From: Datisca glomerata
Taxonomy: Eukaryota; Streptophyta; Magnoliopsida; Cucurbitales; Datiscaceae
NCBI GenBank assembly: GCA_003255025.1
Contig: QANY01009317.1
Coordinates: 1,533,786 to 1,597,785, forward strand
Direction of reading: 5' to 3'
DNA: 64,000 nt
Shown here: in pieces, positions 1-8,854 of the stretch
How positions within the stretch are numbered: the first letter of the stretch is position 1
Layout of the letters: the number at the start of each line of letters is the position of its first letter
Notes under the pieces: generated by a model
What the model saw: the letters and a program-made list of their open reading frames with translations, nothing else
Databases searched by the model: none
Told to the model about the DNA's origin: nothing
Made by a program: the position numbers and the translations under genes

Positions 1-330
1 TATTACCAATAGTTCATAAGCTCAAAATGGTAGAATTAAAATCCCTAAGAACAAGCCACATAATAGAATCTGACATGTCTATAAGAGAACTCCAAAGAGA
101 TCTACGGTTGATGTAACTCACACTACCATAAATAAAAGAAATTCTATGGATAAAATGCATAAACTAGTAGAAAAGTAACATGTTGAATATGAGATAAAAT
201 AATCGTAGCACCTTGAATAGCAGAAGATCTAAAGATCCATAACTTAGGAAAAGAGCTAGCATTAGAACAAATGTAATGTAGCCAAATGATCTTCAAAAAT
301 TAGAAGTACTGAATCAAAACTACCTAAAGG
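1..330 (-). pseudogene. LINE (L1-type) endonuclease domain remnant, truncated by window edge
   Basis: Read on the minus strand, positions about 100 to 30 give SDSIMWLVLRDFNSTIL, which matches the conserved 'LVLGDFN' block of the apurinic endonuclease (EEP) domain in plant L1-type LINE ORF2. Here G is replaced by R and a stop follows soon after. Upstream (about 130-220) is a degraded 'VYA..' strand that normally carries the VYGSN motif, and it contains stops. The piece lies just downstream, on the same strand, of ORF1-like coding (434-1320), the normal ORF1-ORF2 order. The rest of ORF2 would lie beyond position 1. It is decayed and cannot be functional. Confidence 0.6.
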
Positions 331-433
331 TTCAATAATTTAAAAAAATCTTGCTTATGACAAAAACAAAAATCTCTCAAAGCAAGTTGAGTATCATGAT
401 TTGTAATACCTCTACAGTTCTAATAAAGGATAA

Positions 434-1325
434 TCATTTAATTATTTTACCTTTAGCAACCCTGGTCTTGGGTGAGTTAGTCATAATAACAACATGTTTA
501 TTATTCCTTTTACCTTGTATATCATTAACCACCTTGTAATCAAAACTTTCTATTTTATCAACATACGAGTTATCTCCTTGAACATCAGTATGAGAAAAAA
601 GTGACTCAGTATTCTCACTGTCTAAATTTGAAAGAGTTGCATCTTGAAGGGGAGAATCTGAACCTTCTATATGTGGAAGCCTCAAATGGGCAACAATAGG
701 ATCATCTGAGATATCTAGATTATTAGGATCAACCCATGTTGACACAATTGAAGCATCCAAATGATCATCTACATGAGCTAATTGAGTGTCCGCATTAGCA
801 TCATCATTAATAGATGTTTTCTGAGTGTGAGGGCTAATATGTTTGCTTGAACTAGAAGAGGCATTTGGTTCAAGAATAATGTCTGGAACCAATTTTATAG
901 GTTTCGCAATCACAGTTACCTTGTCATTCGCACCAAGTATTATAGCAAGGTTCTCTAAAGCAGGTGAATTCCTTGAATTGTCTTTTGGCCGATATTCTTG
1001 ACGCGTTTTAGATCTTCCTCTCTCAAATTTTTATCTCTTACCTCATTGGTTATATTAACCATCTCTGGAACATAGGATGTGGACAGTTGTCCAATAGGAC
1101 AACAAGTAGAGCATAAATTCAAAATATTCTAAAAATAAAAGTTGGAAAAGGACAATCATCACCAACTTCTACCATGATGGCCATAATCGCCTTCAAGTGT
1201 AATATTGTCAAATTTGAGCGGTACACCAATCCCACGTGCTATATCAGAAAAATCTGAGAGTGCCAAAATTCCCAAAGGAGATTAGGGCACTCTTCCTAAT
1301 CCGAGTTTGAGATGGAATAAGACTC
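434..1325 (-). pseudogene. LINE ORF1 (DUF4283-type gag-like) C-terminal part, broken
   Basis: Minus-strand coding starts near 1300 with ALSDFSDIARGIGVPLKFD followed by a block ending LEGDYGHH. This is the 'IA..iG.Pl.iD..T....yG.yARv' stretch of the DUF4283 domain of plant LINE ORF1 proteins. Frame shifts and stops follow (around 1180 and 975). A 159-codon open stretch at 434-913 (acidic, Ser/Asp-rich, ending in basic VAKGKIIK) is the low-complexity C-terminal tail typical of these ORF1 proteins. The N-terminal half of the same domain lies at 2015-2290, displaced by a foreign insert. This is a retrotransposon relic, not a host gene. Confidence 0.6.
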
Positions 1326-1334
1326 AGACGTACA

Positions 1335-2000
1335 GTATTGTCGGCCGGGAAAGGCTTTTTTCTATTTATTTTTTACTCCATTCTGGCCTTATGTGTACAC
1401 AGTCTTTATTTCAAATTTAGAATCAGTCGAGAAGGAGAAAATGGACGCAAAAGCAAAGATTAAAAAAAAGATTGACTATTTAGCACGAAAATGCTTTTTA
1501 TATAAGTAAGTGGGAAAAATTACATTTCACTGCCTAAAAACTAACAATTGTTGGAGACATAAGATCATTGGTCCTTAGCAGAGGACAAAGTCCTATACCC
1601 AAAATCGTCGAGTGACTCCCTCTCTCACTTGTAGAAGACGGGAAGTCACCACATCTTTCTCAGTTTCAGCTCTAATCTGTTGGAAGATATCACCTTCAAC
1701 CGACGGACACTGGAAGAAAATCTTCCGTGAGTATCAGCCACTACATTGATCTTGCCCGATTTATATTTCAAAGTACAATCAAACTCTGCCAAAAGCTCTT
1801 GCCATTGGGCTTGTTTTGGCCTAAGTTTCTTTTAAGTATCAAAGTAGCTCATTGCAACATTATCTGTCTGGATTTCAAACTTCTGACCCAATAGATAAGA
1901 GGGAGGAAAGACGAGACCAAGTACCACCATTAATGCTACTCACACTACAAACCAAACACTAAAGTGATATAGACCTCTTTTATGGGTACAACTTCTATTA
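1335..2000 (-). mobile_element. Ty3-gypsy RNase H fragment inserted in the LINE ORF1
   Basis: Between about 1905 and 1700 the minus strand reads LLGQKFEIQTDNVAMSYFDT, then PKQAQWQELLAEFDCTLKYK and SGKINVVADTHGRFSS. These are the classic end of a Gypsy reverse transcriptase/RNase H polyprotein ('TDN.AL.yf.tq', 'W...L.eFD', 'NVVAD.LSR'). A stop interrupts it and the SR of VADALSR is altered. The fragment separates the two halves of a LINE ORF1 (2015-2290 and 434-1325), so it arrived after the LINE or by rearrangement. No LTRs are visible around it. Confidence 0.65.
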
Positions 2001-2014
2001 CTGAACCGCTTAAA

Positions 2015-2290
2015 CTATAGTTGAACATTCGTCATACGTTGCGTGTTAAGGTTAAAATTTAGCGTCCATTGTTGAGGTCTAAGAATCTCGGGCTTCATAG
2101 AAAATGATCCAATACCCAAAACTCGTGCTTCATCATCTTTAATATTCAAAAGTATGTGAAAAAAATCCTCGTCCAAGAGAGATGAGACACCATTGAGCAT
2201 AAAGCTTTCAAATGGATTGAAGTTTTTCTTTAAGTGCTGGGAGGTTTTATCGTTCATTTCTTTGTGACAAAAAAACTCGACCAATGAGTG
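2015..2290 (-). pseudogene. LINE ORF1 N-terminal DUF4283 fragment
   Basis: An 89-codon minus-strand open frame contains GIGSFSMKPEILRPQQWTLN and then FNLNTQRMTNVQLW. This is the 'gf..i..f.r.......P.....W.P.Fnp......t..vWVRl' block of plant LINE ORF1 (DUF4283). The domain would normally continue into the IARGIG block, which is found at about 1300-1200. The two halves are therefore one ORF1 split by the Gypsy fragment at 1335-2000. The start shown is only where the open frame begins; no real start can be assigned. Confidence 0.5.
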
Positions 2291-3160
2291 AACGTCTACA
2301 AAGTTTCAGTCATTCTTCGCAGACTTTCAGTTTAATTGAGATTGAAACAAGTTACATTTTATCTTTGGCATGGAAAATACTTAGAACAATAACGGAAGAT
2401 GCAGTTTAAACATTAGTCTTCATGGTGAGGTTCTTGTTCAAAGGACCATCCGTTGAGGATGCACAAATATCGTGTTCAATTTGAATTGAAGAGAGTTTTA
2501 CTTGATAATGCATCTCCCAAAAAAATCCACAAACCATGATGCGTTAATGATGGTAGGATTAACCAAACATGATTATTAAAAATCCAGACACGGTCGGTCA
2601 CGACAGAACCCGCGAAACAAAAACCACAGGATCCATGAAACTTAACAAAAACCAGAATCAGAAAATGAAACCAAAATCACAACCACAGCAAATTAACAAA
2701 ACCACATCAAATTAGCATATCTACAGAAAACCCACCGCAAAAGACCAAGAACCACGGTAAACCAGAATCAAAACCAGAACCACGGCAAGAGAGCCATAAT
2801 CAAACTACAGTGCGAACGAAGACCAGAATCACATCTATGGAAGACCCAGAAACAGCAACCACAACACTGAACGAACGAGCACTGAACACTGAACATTGAA
2901 CCACGGCGAAGATTACGAGAACTGAACGAACTGCGAGCACTAAGCACCGAACCAGCAAGAACCAGAGATCCAGCGAACGCGAGCACTGAGCACTGAACCG
3001 CGAACATCGAACTTGAAGAATGTCAGCGAACGACGAACCAGAGAGAGGGTGCGACCAGAGATCCAGCGAACCAAAGAACCAGAGAACGACGCACGTACGA
3101 AGAACGAGAGAACCAGAGAACACGGCGACCAGCGACCGCGAACGAACCAAAATGTGAAAT
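2291..3160. other. Gene-free stretch with low-complexity GAACC/ACCAGA-rich DNA
   Basis: 2291-2580 holds nothing I recognise. From about 2610 to 3150 the plus strand is rich in short irregular repeats of AACCAGA, GAACGA and GCGAAC words, with higher GC than its surroundings. The several overlapping open frames here (for example 2800-3228, minus) are by-products of this composition: Ser/Val/Leu/Phe-rich with no domain. Confidence 0.5.
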
Positions 3161-3198
3161 GCACCAGCCGGGAAACCCGGGTCTGTACCGTGGCATAT
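3161..3198 (-). repeat. tRNA-Gly(GCC)-like 3' half
   Basis: The minus strand reads GCCACGGTACAGACCCGGG, then TTTCCCGGCTGGTGCA. This matches the anticodon loop, T arm and acceptor end of plant tRNA-Gly(GCC), except that the T loop has lost about four bases (CGAT missing from TTCGATT). The 5' half is absent, so it is not a working tRNA gene. A related fragment lies at 4192-4232. Confidence 0.55.
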
Positions 3199-3234
3199 GT
3201 GGATATTATGTCTTAAGCAGGCGTTCACATGATC

Positions 3235-3765
3235 GGTTTGCCTTTTACTATAACAATTGAATGGAAATGAAATTTGCGGTCTAAAAAATAGAATTGAACC
3301 GATGAATTATGTATCTATAAATTGAATTGATTGGATCGTAAAATAATTAGTCTGTTCGGTCAAATTTTACGGTTCATCAAAAATTTTTAATTTTATTTTT
3401 TAATAGGTCCATTAATAAATTTAATCATACATATTTTAAAAAAATTTAAAATTTTCACGCATTATAATAAAAATTCACAATTTAAATCACAATATGTAAA
3501 TTAGACATTAAAGAGAGATGAGAGAAATGTAAGAAATATGAAAAGAGAAAATATGAGAAAATAACTATGATATACATTTGAGGAAGGATAAGTAGTCGGT
3601 GAAATCCAAAATGTAAGAAAATTTTAGATAGAACTTTGAGTTTGGACTTTTAAATTCAAGACCGAACTGATCATATTTAGTTAAAATACTGACCAAATAG
3701 CTCATTTTCAGTTCTTTCTAATTCGTCAGTTTTTGCAAACTCATAGTTTTAACCTATAATCCAAT
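3235..3765. repeat. Possible MITE-like or degraded interspersed repeat
   Basis: The stretch carries scattered GGTTCGGT/ACCGAAC-type words (for example 'gtctgttcggtcaaatttt' near 3350 and 'agttctttctaattcgtcag' near 3710) in AT-rich DNA. Such words are common in degraded hAT-type MITEs of plants. I could not define terminal repeats or a target-site duplication, so this is tentative. Confidence 0.2.
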
Positions 3766-4191
3766 ATATCAACACATTTTTGTCACTTTACATACCCGAG
3801 TCATGTTATAATAAGTTTGAAATTTTATATTTTTTTGTCAAAGTTACATTATAAATTCTAAAATAAATTATGGACATGACCCGAATCCACGATTTCTATA
3901 ATATAAATGTTAAAATTTAATTGACTGCGTCAACTTAAATTATTATTGAAATAGTTTGAAATGTATTAAATACGATAAAACGTAGAATTGCAGAAGTTTG
4001 ATTCTTTTGTTATTTATTTCAAAGCATTAATATGAAAGAGGTAGTAAGTCTATTGCTCAGTATATAAGAAAAATTGGGGTTGAAAATTGAAGACTGATAA
4101 AAGAATATTCCCAAACAATTTGGTTATTGGAGCAATGTAAATTGAATAATAGTACAAGATTTCTACCGAATAAATCAAAAACATTACAAAA

Positions 4192-4232
4192 CGTGAATTG
4201 CACCAGCCGGGAATCGAACTCGGATCTAAATA
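4192..4232 (-). repeat. tRNA-Gly-like T arm and acceptor end
   Basis: The minus strand reads GATCCGAGTTCGATTCCCGG then CTGGTGCA. This is an intact T arm with B-box (GTTCGATTCC) and the 3' acceptor strand of a tRNA-Gly-like sequence. Upstream bases do not fold as the remaining tRNA. The 17 bases after the acceptor (ATTCACGTTTTG..) match those after the fragment at 3161-3198, so the two share more than the tRNA part. A tRNA-derived SINE piece is one possible origin. Confidence 0.5.
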
Positions 4233-4439
4233 CTTCACTTTAGATGTACAACATGATAGGTAAAGATGAACATAACTACCATTCTTTTTACCTACGAACA
4301 AGATTCAATTAATTACACAAGTTTTAGGAAGTATGTATTTTTTTTGGCTCATTTAGGTAAACTAATCGACTATACACGTGTTGCACATGTTGAAAAGTAA
4401 CATGTACAGAACTGCACATAAAAGTGTTTGATCATTTTC

Positions 4440-5215
4440 TGAATTGTTATGTCAAATACTAAGAATTAAATCTATTAAATGTTGATGATGCTATAGATAA
4501 TTATTAACTTTTTTTGAAATAGATAGTTAATAATTTTTTTAATTAATATCTCAGTTGAAAATTTTTAAAAGATACTACAATTTAATTATTGATCATATTG
4601 TGAAACTGACATTTGTTTCGGTTCCTTACCGTATTTAATTTAATGTGATTCCTCATGCTATTTTGATTTGATGCTTATATTGATTCTTGTTAGTTTATTT
4701 TTTTTTGTTATTTTGTTGATGAATTTCATTCCCTAAAAAGATAAAAAAAAAGATTTATTAATTTGAATGTTAAATTATTAAATTATACAATTTTTTGATG
4801 TAATTCGATCTATTTAAACTAATTTATCTCTGAATTTTTTACAGCTCATATATTTTTAATAATTAGAATTGTAAATGTAATTTTAGTAGCGAGAATATTA
4901 TGAGACATATCAACTTGAAATTTCATATAATAGTGAAGACATGTGTCAAAAATGATTTCCCTTTTAGTCCAATTTATATGTACCATAGATTTTAAAAAGA
5001 TAAAAAGGATTTGAAGTATTAATTTTAATATCAAACTATTCATTTATCCAATTCTTTAACAAAATACGATCTATTTAAACTAATTTGTCTCTTAATTTTT
5101 GACATTTAATATTGTTAATAATTGACATGATAATTGTGATTTTGATAAAAAGAATATCAAAAGACTTATCAATTTAGAATTTCATATAATAGTAAAGGTA
5201 ATTTGTGTAAAAAAA
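4440..5215. repeat. AT-rich DNA with a diverged direct repeat (about 250-bp spacing)
   Basis: 4785-4960 and 5040-5215 are diverged direct copies. They share 'cgatctatttaaactaattt', then 'gtctct..attttt', 'taataatt', and 'atttcatataatagt..ag'. No coding or RNA gene is visible. 5216-5817 is also gene-free: it holds an A-run, TA-rich palindromic sequence (5360-5480) and a CT-rich patch near 5530-5580. Confidence 0.5.
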
Positions 5216-5817
5216 AAAATTTCTCCCCTCCTAAGCCTCATCTAGAAGTAGTAATGATAGTCAATTTTTAAAAAATAAGTAAGAAAATGATAAAAAAAAA
5301 ATAGTATTTGCAAGAATGACCGGTTTTTTACTGTAAATTTTTTTATAAAACTAGAAATTTTTATATATAGATGTACTATATGATATATAAAAATATACCA
5401 TGGTATATATTTATATGTTATAATATAATATATCATCAGTATATCATAGTATATATATAGTATATTTTTATATATCATCCGTGATGGTCATACATCATAT
5501 TAGTACCTACCCCCTTATCACGCCTAAACTCGTCTCCTCTCCTTCTTCACCTCTCTCTCGCTTTTCTTCAATTTCTCATCTTAATTTTCCAAGCTTTTCT
5601 TCTATTCTTCATCTACATTTGGTGTCTGCAATTGTTTTTTAGGAGTTATAATACATTAGAACCATAGGGCAATGACACGATCAACCCAAGGTGATTAACC
5701 TAGAACTAAAATCACATCAGTTAATATTTTGCAATCCTCATCTTATTTTAAAGGTATTGGGTTCGAGTTATATTTTACTATTCCTCATAGAATTTGTAAT
5801 GCAACTTTAATAAAAAA

Positions 5818-6845
5818 AACTACTAGAATTATATCAAGTACTAATATAGAGGCTATTAGGATATGTTTCTTTGTTTTTTTAGCTATATAGTTGAAATATT
5901 AATACATAAGAGCAGCAAGTGACGTTCTTAAGTATGAATTTAAGAGTTCGAGCAAACCATATGTAAGATAGAAAAATTCTCAATGTTTTCACGAGTTAAA
6001 CTTAGTTAGCTAACTTGAGAGATATAGTCTAGTAGCTCAAACCATCACTAGCTTACACTTTGACTTGATGTGAGTAGCATGGAACTTACACTTTTACTCG
6101 AGTAGCATGAAGCATGTGATCAATAGTAAGTCTCGCTCAGCTACATCTCTATGGTGTCTCAGATAAAGCAACACACACACACTATCTCTATGGTGTCTCA
6201 GATAAGTTGCAAGTAGGATTAGAGAGAGAACATGGGTCAAACAATGAACAAAGTAGGAAACAACAGAAACAACCTCATTGTAATCAAATTAACCCCCATA
6301 TATTATATACAATATAACTATGACCGCAAAACTTATTTCTGTGTTTCTATGTTTCTATCTTGAATCTCCTGAGTTAATTGAGAATCTCAACCTCAATACT
6401 AAATACTGTCATCATCATCATCATCTCATGTTGCAGCACTGTGGCTTTCACAAATGCTGCAATTTTTCCCATAAGCAAATAATCTGTCTTGGAGATTGAT
6501 AATGTGTTGTGAGGTATTCCTTTATGCACCCAAATTGAAAGAACCTCATGCTGTGTATATACTCCACCTCATTTCTTGAACCGTTGAACTTCTTCACCTA
6601 CATTCTCATGCTTACGTCTTCCATCTTGAATAACTGTAACACAGTTTATCAATTCATTACCAATCATCCCTCATCCAATCAAAGAACTAGAGAGGTGTGG
6701 GATGTACCCCTAATTTGTGTTTTTCAAATTCATTTACGATAAAATCGGCTATGTCAGATGACACAATGTAACCTAGATCATTTTGCATAAGGTGGATAAT
6801 CTTCTTCTGGCCATTCCTGTATGAAATACACCATATCGTAAATAA
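5818..6845 (-). pseudogene. Duplicated 3' end of the hydroxyproline galactosyltransferase gene, broken
   Basis: This block is a direct-orientation copy of 15262-16297: the last two coding exons plus intron and 3' flank of the galactosyltransferase. The penultimate-exon copy (about 6711-6818) begins [11 protein letters not shown], but one extra A in the 'GCAAA' run shifts the frame before the SSDIADFIV block. The last-exon copy (about 6430-6642) keeps LFKMEDVSM but has TGG changed to TAG soon after, and a TGA near the end (KLQHL then stop). Intron splice signals are still recognisable. Similarity runs into flanking DNA on both sides, so this is a DNA-level duplication and not a retrocopy. No upstream exons are present, so it cannot encode the enzyme. 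Confidence 0.85.
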
Positions 6846-7029
6846 TAAAATATAATGTCTATGATAGAACAACTTAACGGTTAAAAGGAAAAAATAATTA
6901 ACTACTACGAAAGTAAAAGTTACTCATGAAAAGGACATACAAAGAGTTAAACCTTATACCTTTGCCATTACATTCATAGATATACCACCTCTATAAAAAT
7001 AATGGAGAGAGTAAAACCTTATACCTCTG

Positions 7030-8335
7030 TCAGGACATCCAACTTTTCAACCCCCGATGAACCCATTTTTGGGGCTTTAGGAAAGTATGTATAATAACTA
7101 ATCTAGTAGATTCTCCAAAACCACTTAAGGAGGGCAGATTCCTCTAGTGGAAGGCAACAACAGACAGTTTCCTTCCTCTACTTGTTTATAAAAGTTCCTT
7201 CCACGTGCAACCAGTTCTGCGGCTCCAACTTCATGGTATCTTTTAGTAAGATATGTATGGTTCCCGTAAACCTTTGAAACCGAAATTAGCAGTGTACTTA
7301 GTTTTAATAACAATGGATTATTCTTAGCTTCTAGCACCTTAAATATACTAAAATAGAAGAACCAACATACATTTCTGAAAATTTTCTACTGACATTACCA
7401 CAGCTCTAGATCATCATCTATTCATGGAAATACTTAGCCTGCTGAGAAATTGGACGGTCTTGATTCTCCGCAAGTGGGAAAAATTAAGATAAACTTCAAA
7501 TTAGACTTAAAAGTAATTGAAGAAAACAAAGCAAACTTCTCAAGGATACAGATTGAAATGGCAAAATTAATGATTAATGTCACCATGGACACACCTTTAG
7601 AAACCAGAATTTCCTATTGAACACCGAATAGAAGATTAAAAAAAGTAAAACGGAACAGATCTTTTCCCCAAGATGATAATTATATTCATGTTCTACACAA
7701 CTTTGATGTTCTCAGACTACTAAAGAAATGCAAGAGTTCAAATGTGAATCAATGTTTCGGGTTTCTAAAAGGGAAAAAAAGACGGGAAATGATGATTCCG
7801 GTCAAGAATGCCACTGCAGATATTTGATCATCACATTGTTTAGTCACATCGACCTCGTTTGTTCTGGCCAAAAGAACTCTTTTTAAGTAAATACTTTACG
7901 GCCTAACTGATGATCTCCCGAAACCAGCATCTTTCGGCTTGACATCTAGAATACACGAGGTCGCTTTTTCTGACACATTTGTAATCATTTGCATTTCCTC
8001 ATCGTTTCTGCTTTGTGCTTGTTCTTGTTGATTTGTATACCCATCTGCTTATATCATTCATTTTCCCAACATAATCCTATATCAAGAAACCCATCATATA
8101 TCATCAATTCATCATCACACACACGCACACTTGTATACCCATCTGCTTATATCATTCATTTTTCCAACATAATCCCATATCAAGAAACCCATCATATATC
8201 ATCAATTCACACACACACACACACACATAAACTTACAGGAATATGTGTACCGTCTTCTTTTGAGAAATCTGAAAATGAAGCTTCTTCTTCTTCTTCCAAT
8301 ACAAGACTGTTCCTTGGTGCTTCAACACCTGATTC
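7030..8335 (-). pseudogene. Exon-like minus-strand segments of an unidentified gene or relic
   Basis: Three minus-strand pieces look like exons. (a) About 8265-8331: after an AG acceptor it reads a GVEAPRNSLVLEEEEEASF-like frame and ends at a GTAAGT donor. (b) About 7132-7330: after TTTAAG it reads LEAKNNPLLLKLSTLLISVS, then KVYGNHTYLTKRYHEVGAAE and LVARGRNFYKQVEEG, closing soon after at a stop. (c) About 7028-7070: GSSGVEKLDVLTE before a GTATAAGG donor-like site. I do not recognise the protein and could not join the pieces with certainty. It may be a small real gene, a gene fragment carried with the duplication next door, or chance open frames. The rest of 6846-8560 shows nothing else but repeats. 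Confidence 0.25.
8032..8226. repeat. 100-bp tandem duplication ending in an (AC)n microsatellite
   Basis: A unit beginning 'ttgtatacccatctgcttat' occurs at about 8032 and again at about 8132. It includes 'catttttccaacataatc' and 'catcatatatcatcaattca'. The copies differ at very few sites, so the duplication is recent. Both end in AC-repeat DNA, the second in a longer (AC)n run (about 8205-8226). The open frame across it (7989-8408, plus) is only this duplication translated. Confidence 0.85.
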
Positions 8336-8854
8336 ACACAAAATTCATTCAGAACAAAAAAATGGGCTATTTTTTTATTTATTAGGGAGAGAAGACAAGC
8401 AGCTGTAAGCTCTAGGAGAATTAATGAATTGAGAGGTTTGTCGTTGCTGGTTCAAAACAAAGTGAGAAGGATAGAAATCAAACTGAAACACGGCACTCGT
8501 ACAACCAGAGGAATTCACAGACTTTCTGTAATCTCCACTACTATGCTTCGTGAAATTTAAAGGGTTTTCTCATTTCTGTGTGAACCAAGTATGTGAAAAA
8601 ACCCCACATGCCAATCATTCATACAACACCTCAAATTGGAAGGTACTTAGGAACTACTACTATTCCATATAAATACTGTGTACACAAATAATGATCATTG
8701 CCGATGACAAGAATTATTACTATCATCTAGTGTAAAAATGATCAGTAAGTTACTTACCAAAAAATGATCAATAAGTAATAGTATCCTGTCGCACACGATG
8801 ATGCAGCTATGTTTTTTCATCCTTTGTCTGACCATGTATCACAGACAAAACCAG
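8336..8854. other. Intergenic DNA downstream of the PPR gene
   Basis: No gene recognised. It would contain the 3' untranslated region of the minus-strand PPR gene. A short duplication of 'aaaatgatca.taagta' occurs near 8730-8780, and 'cagctatgt.ttttcatcct' recurs at 8805 and 8850, the second copy just inside the PPR gene's 3' end. Confidence 0.4.

Noticed and set aside
2768..3228. Overlapping open frames on both strands in the GAACC-rich block
   Set aside because: They follow from biased, stop-poor composition; no start context, domain or splice support.
4192..4301. Complete tRNA gene
   Set aside because: Only the T arm and acceptor strand match; the D arm and 5' acceptor strand cannot be found.
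7989..8408. 139-codon plus-strand open frame
   Set aside because: It translates the 100-bp tandem duplication and the (AC)n tract; the protein is simply repeated.
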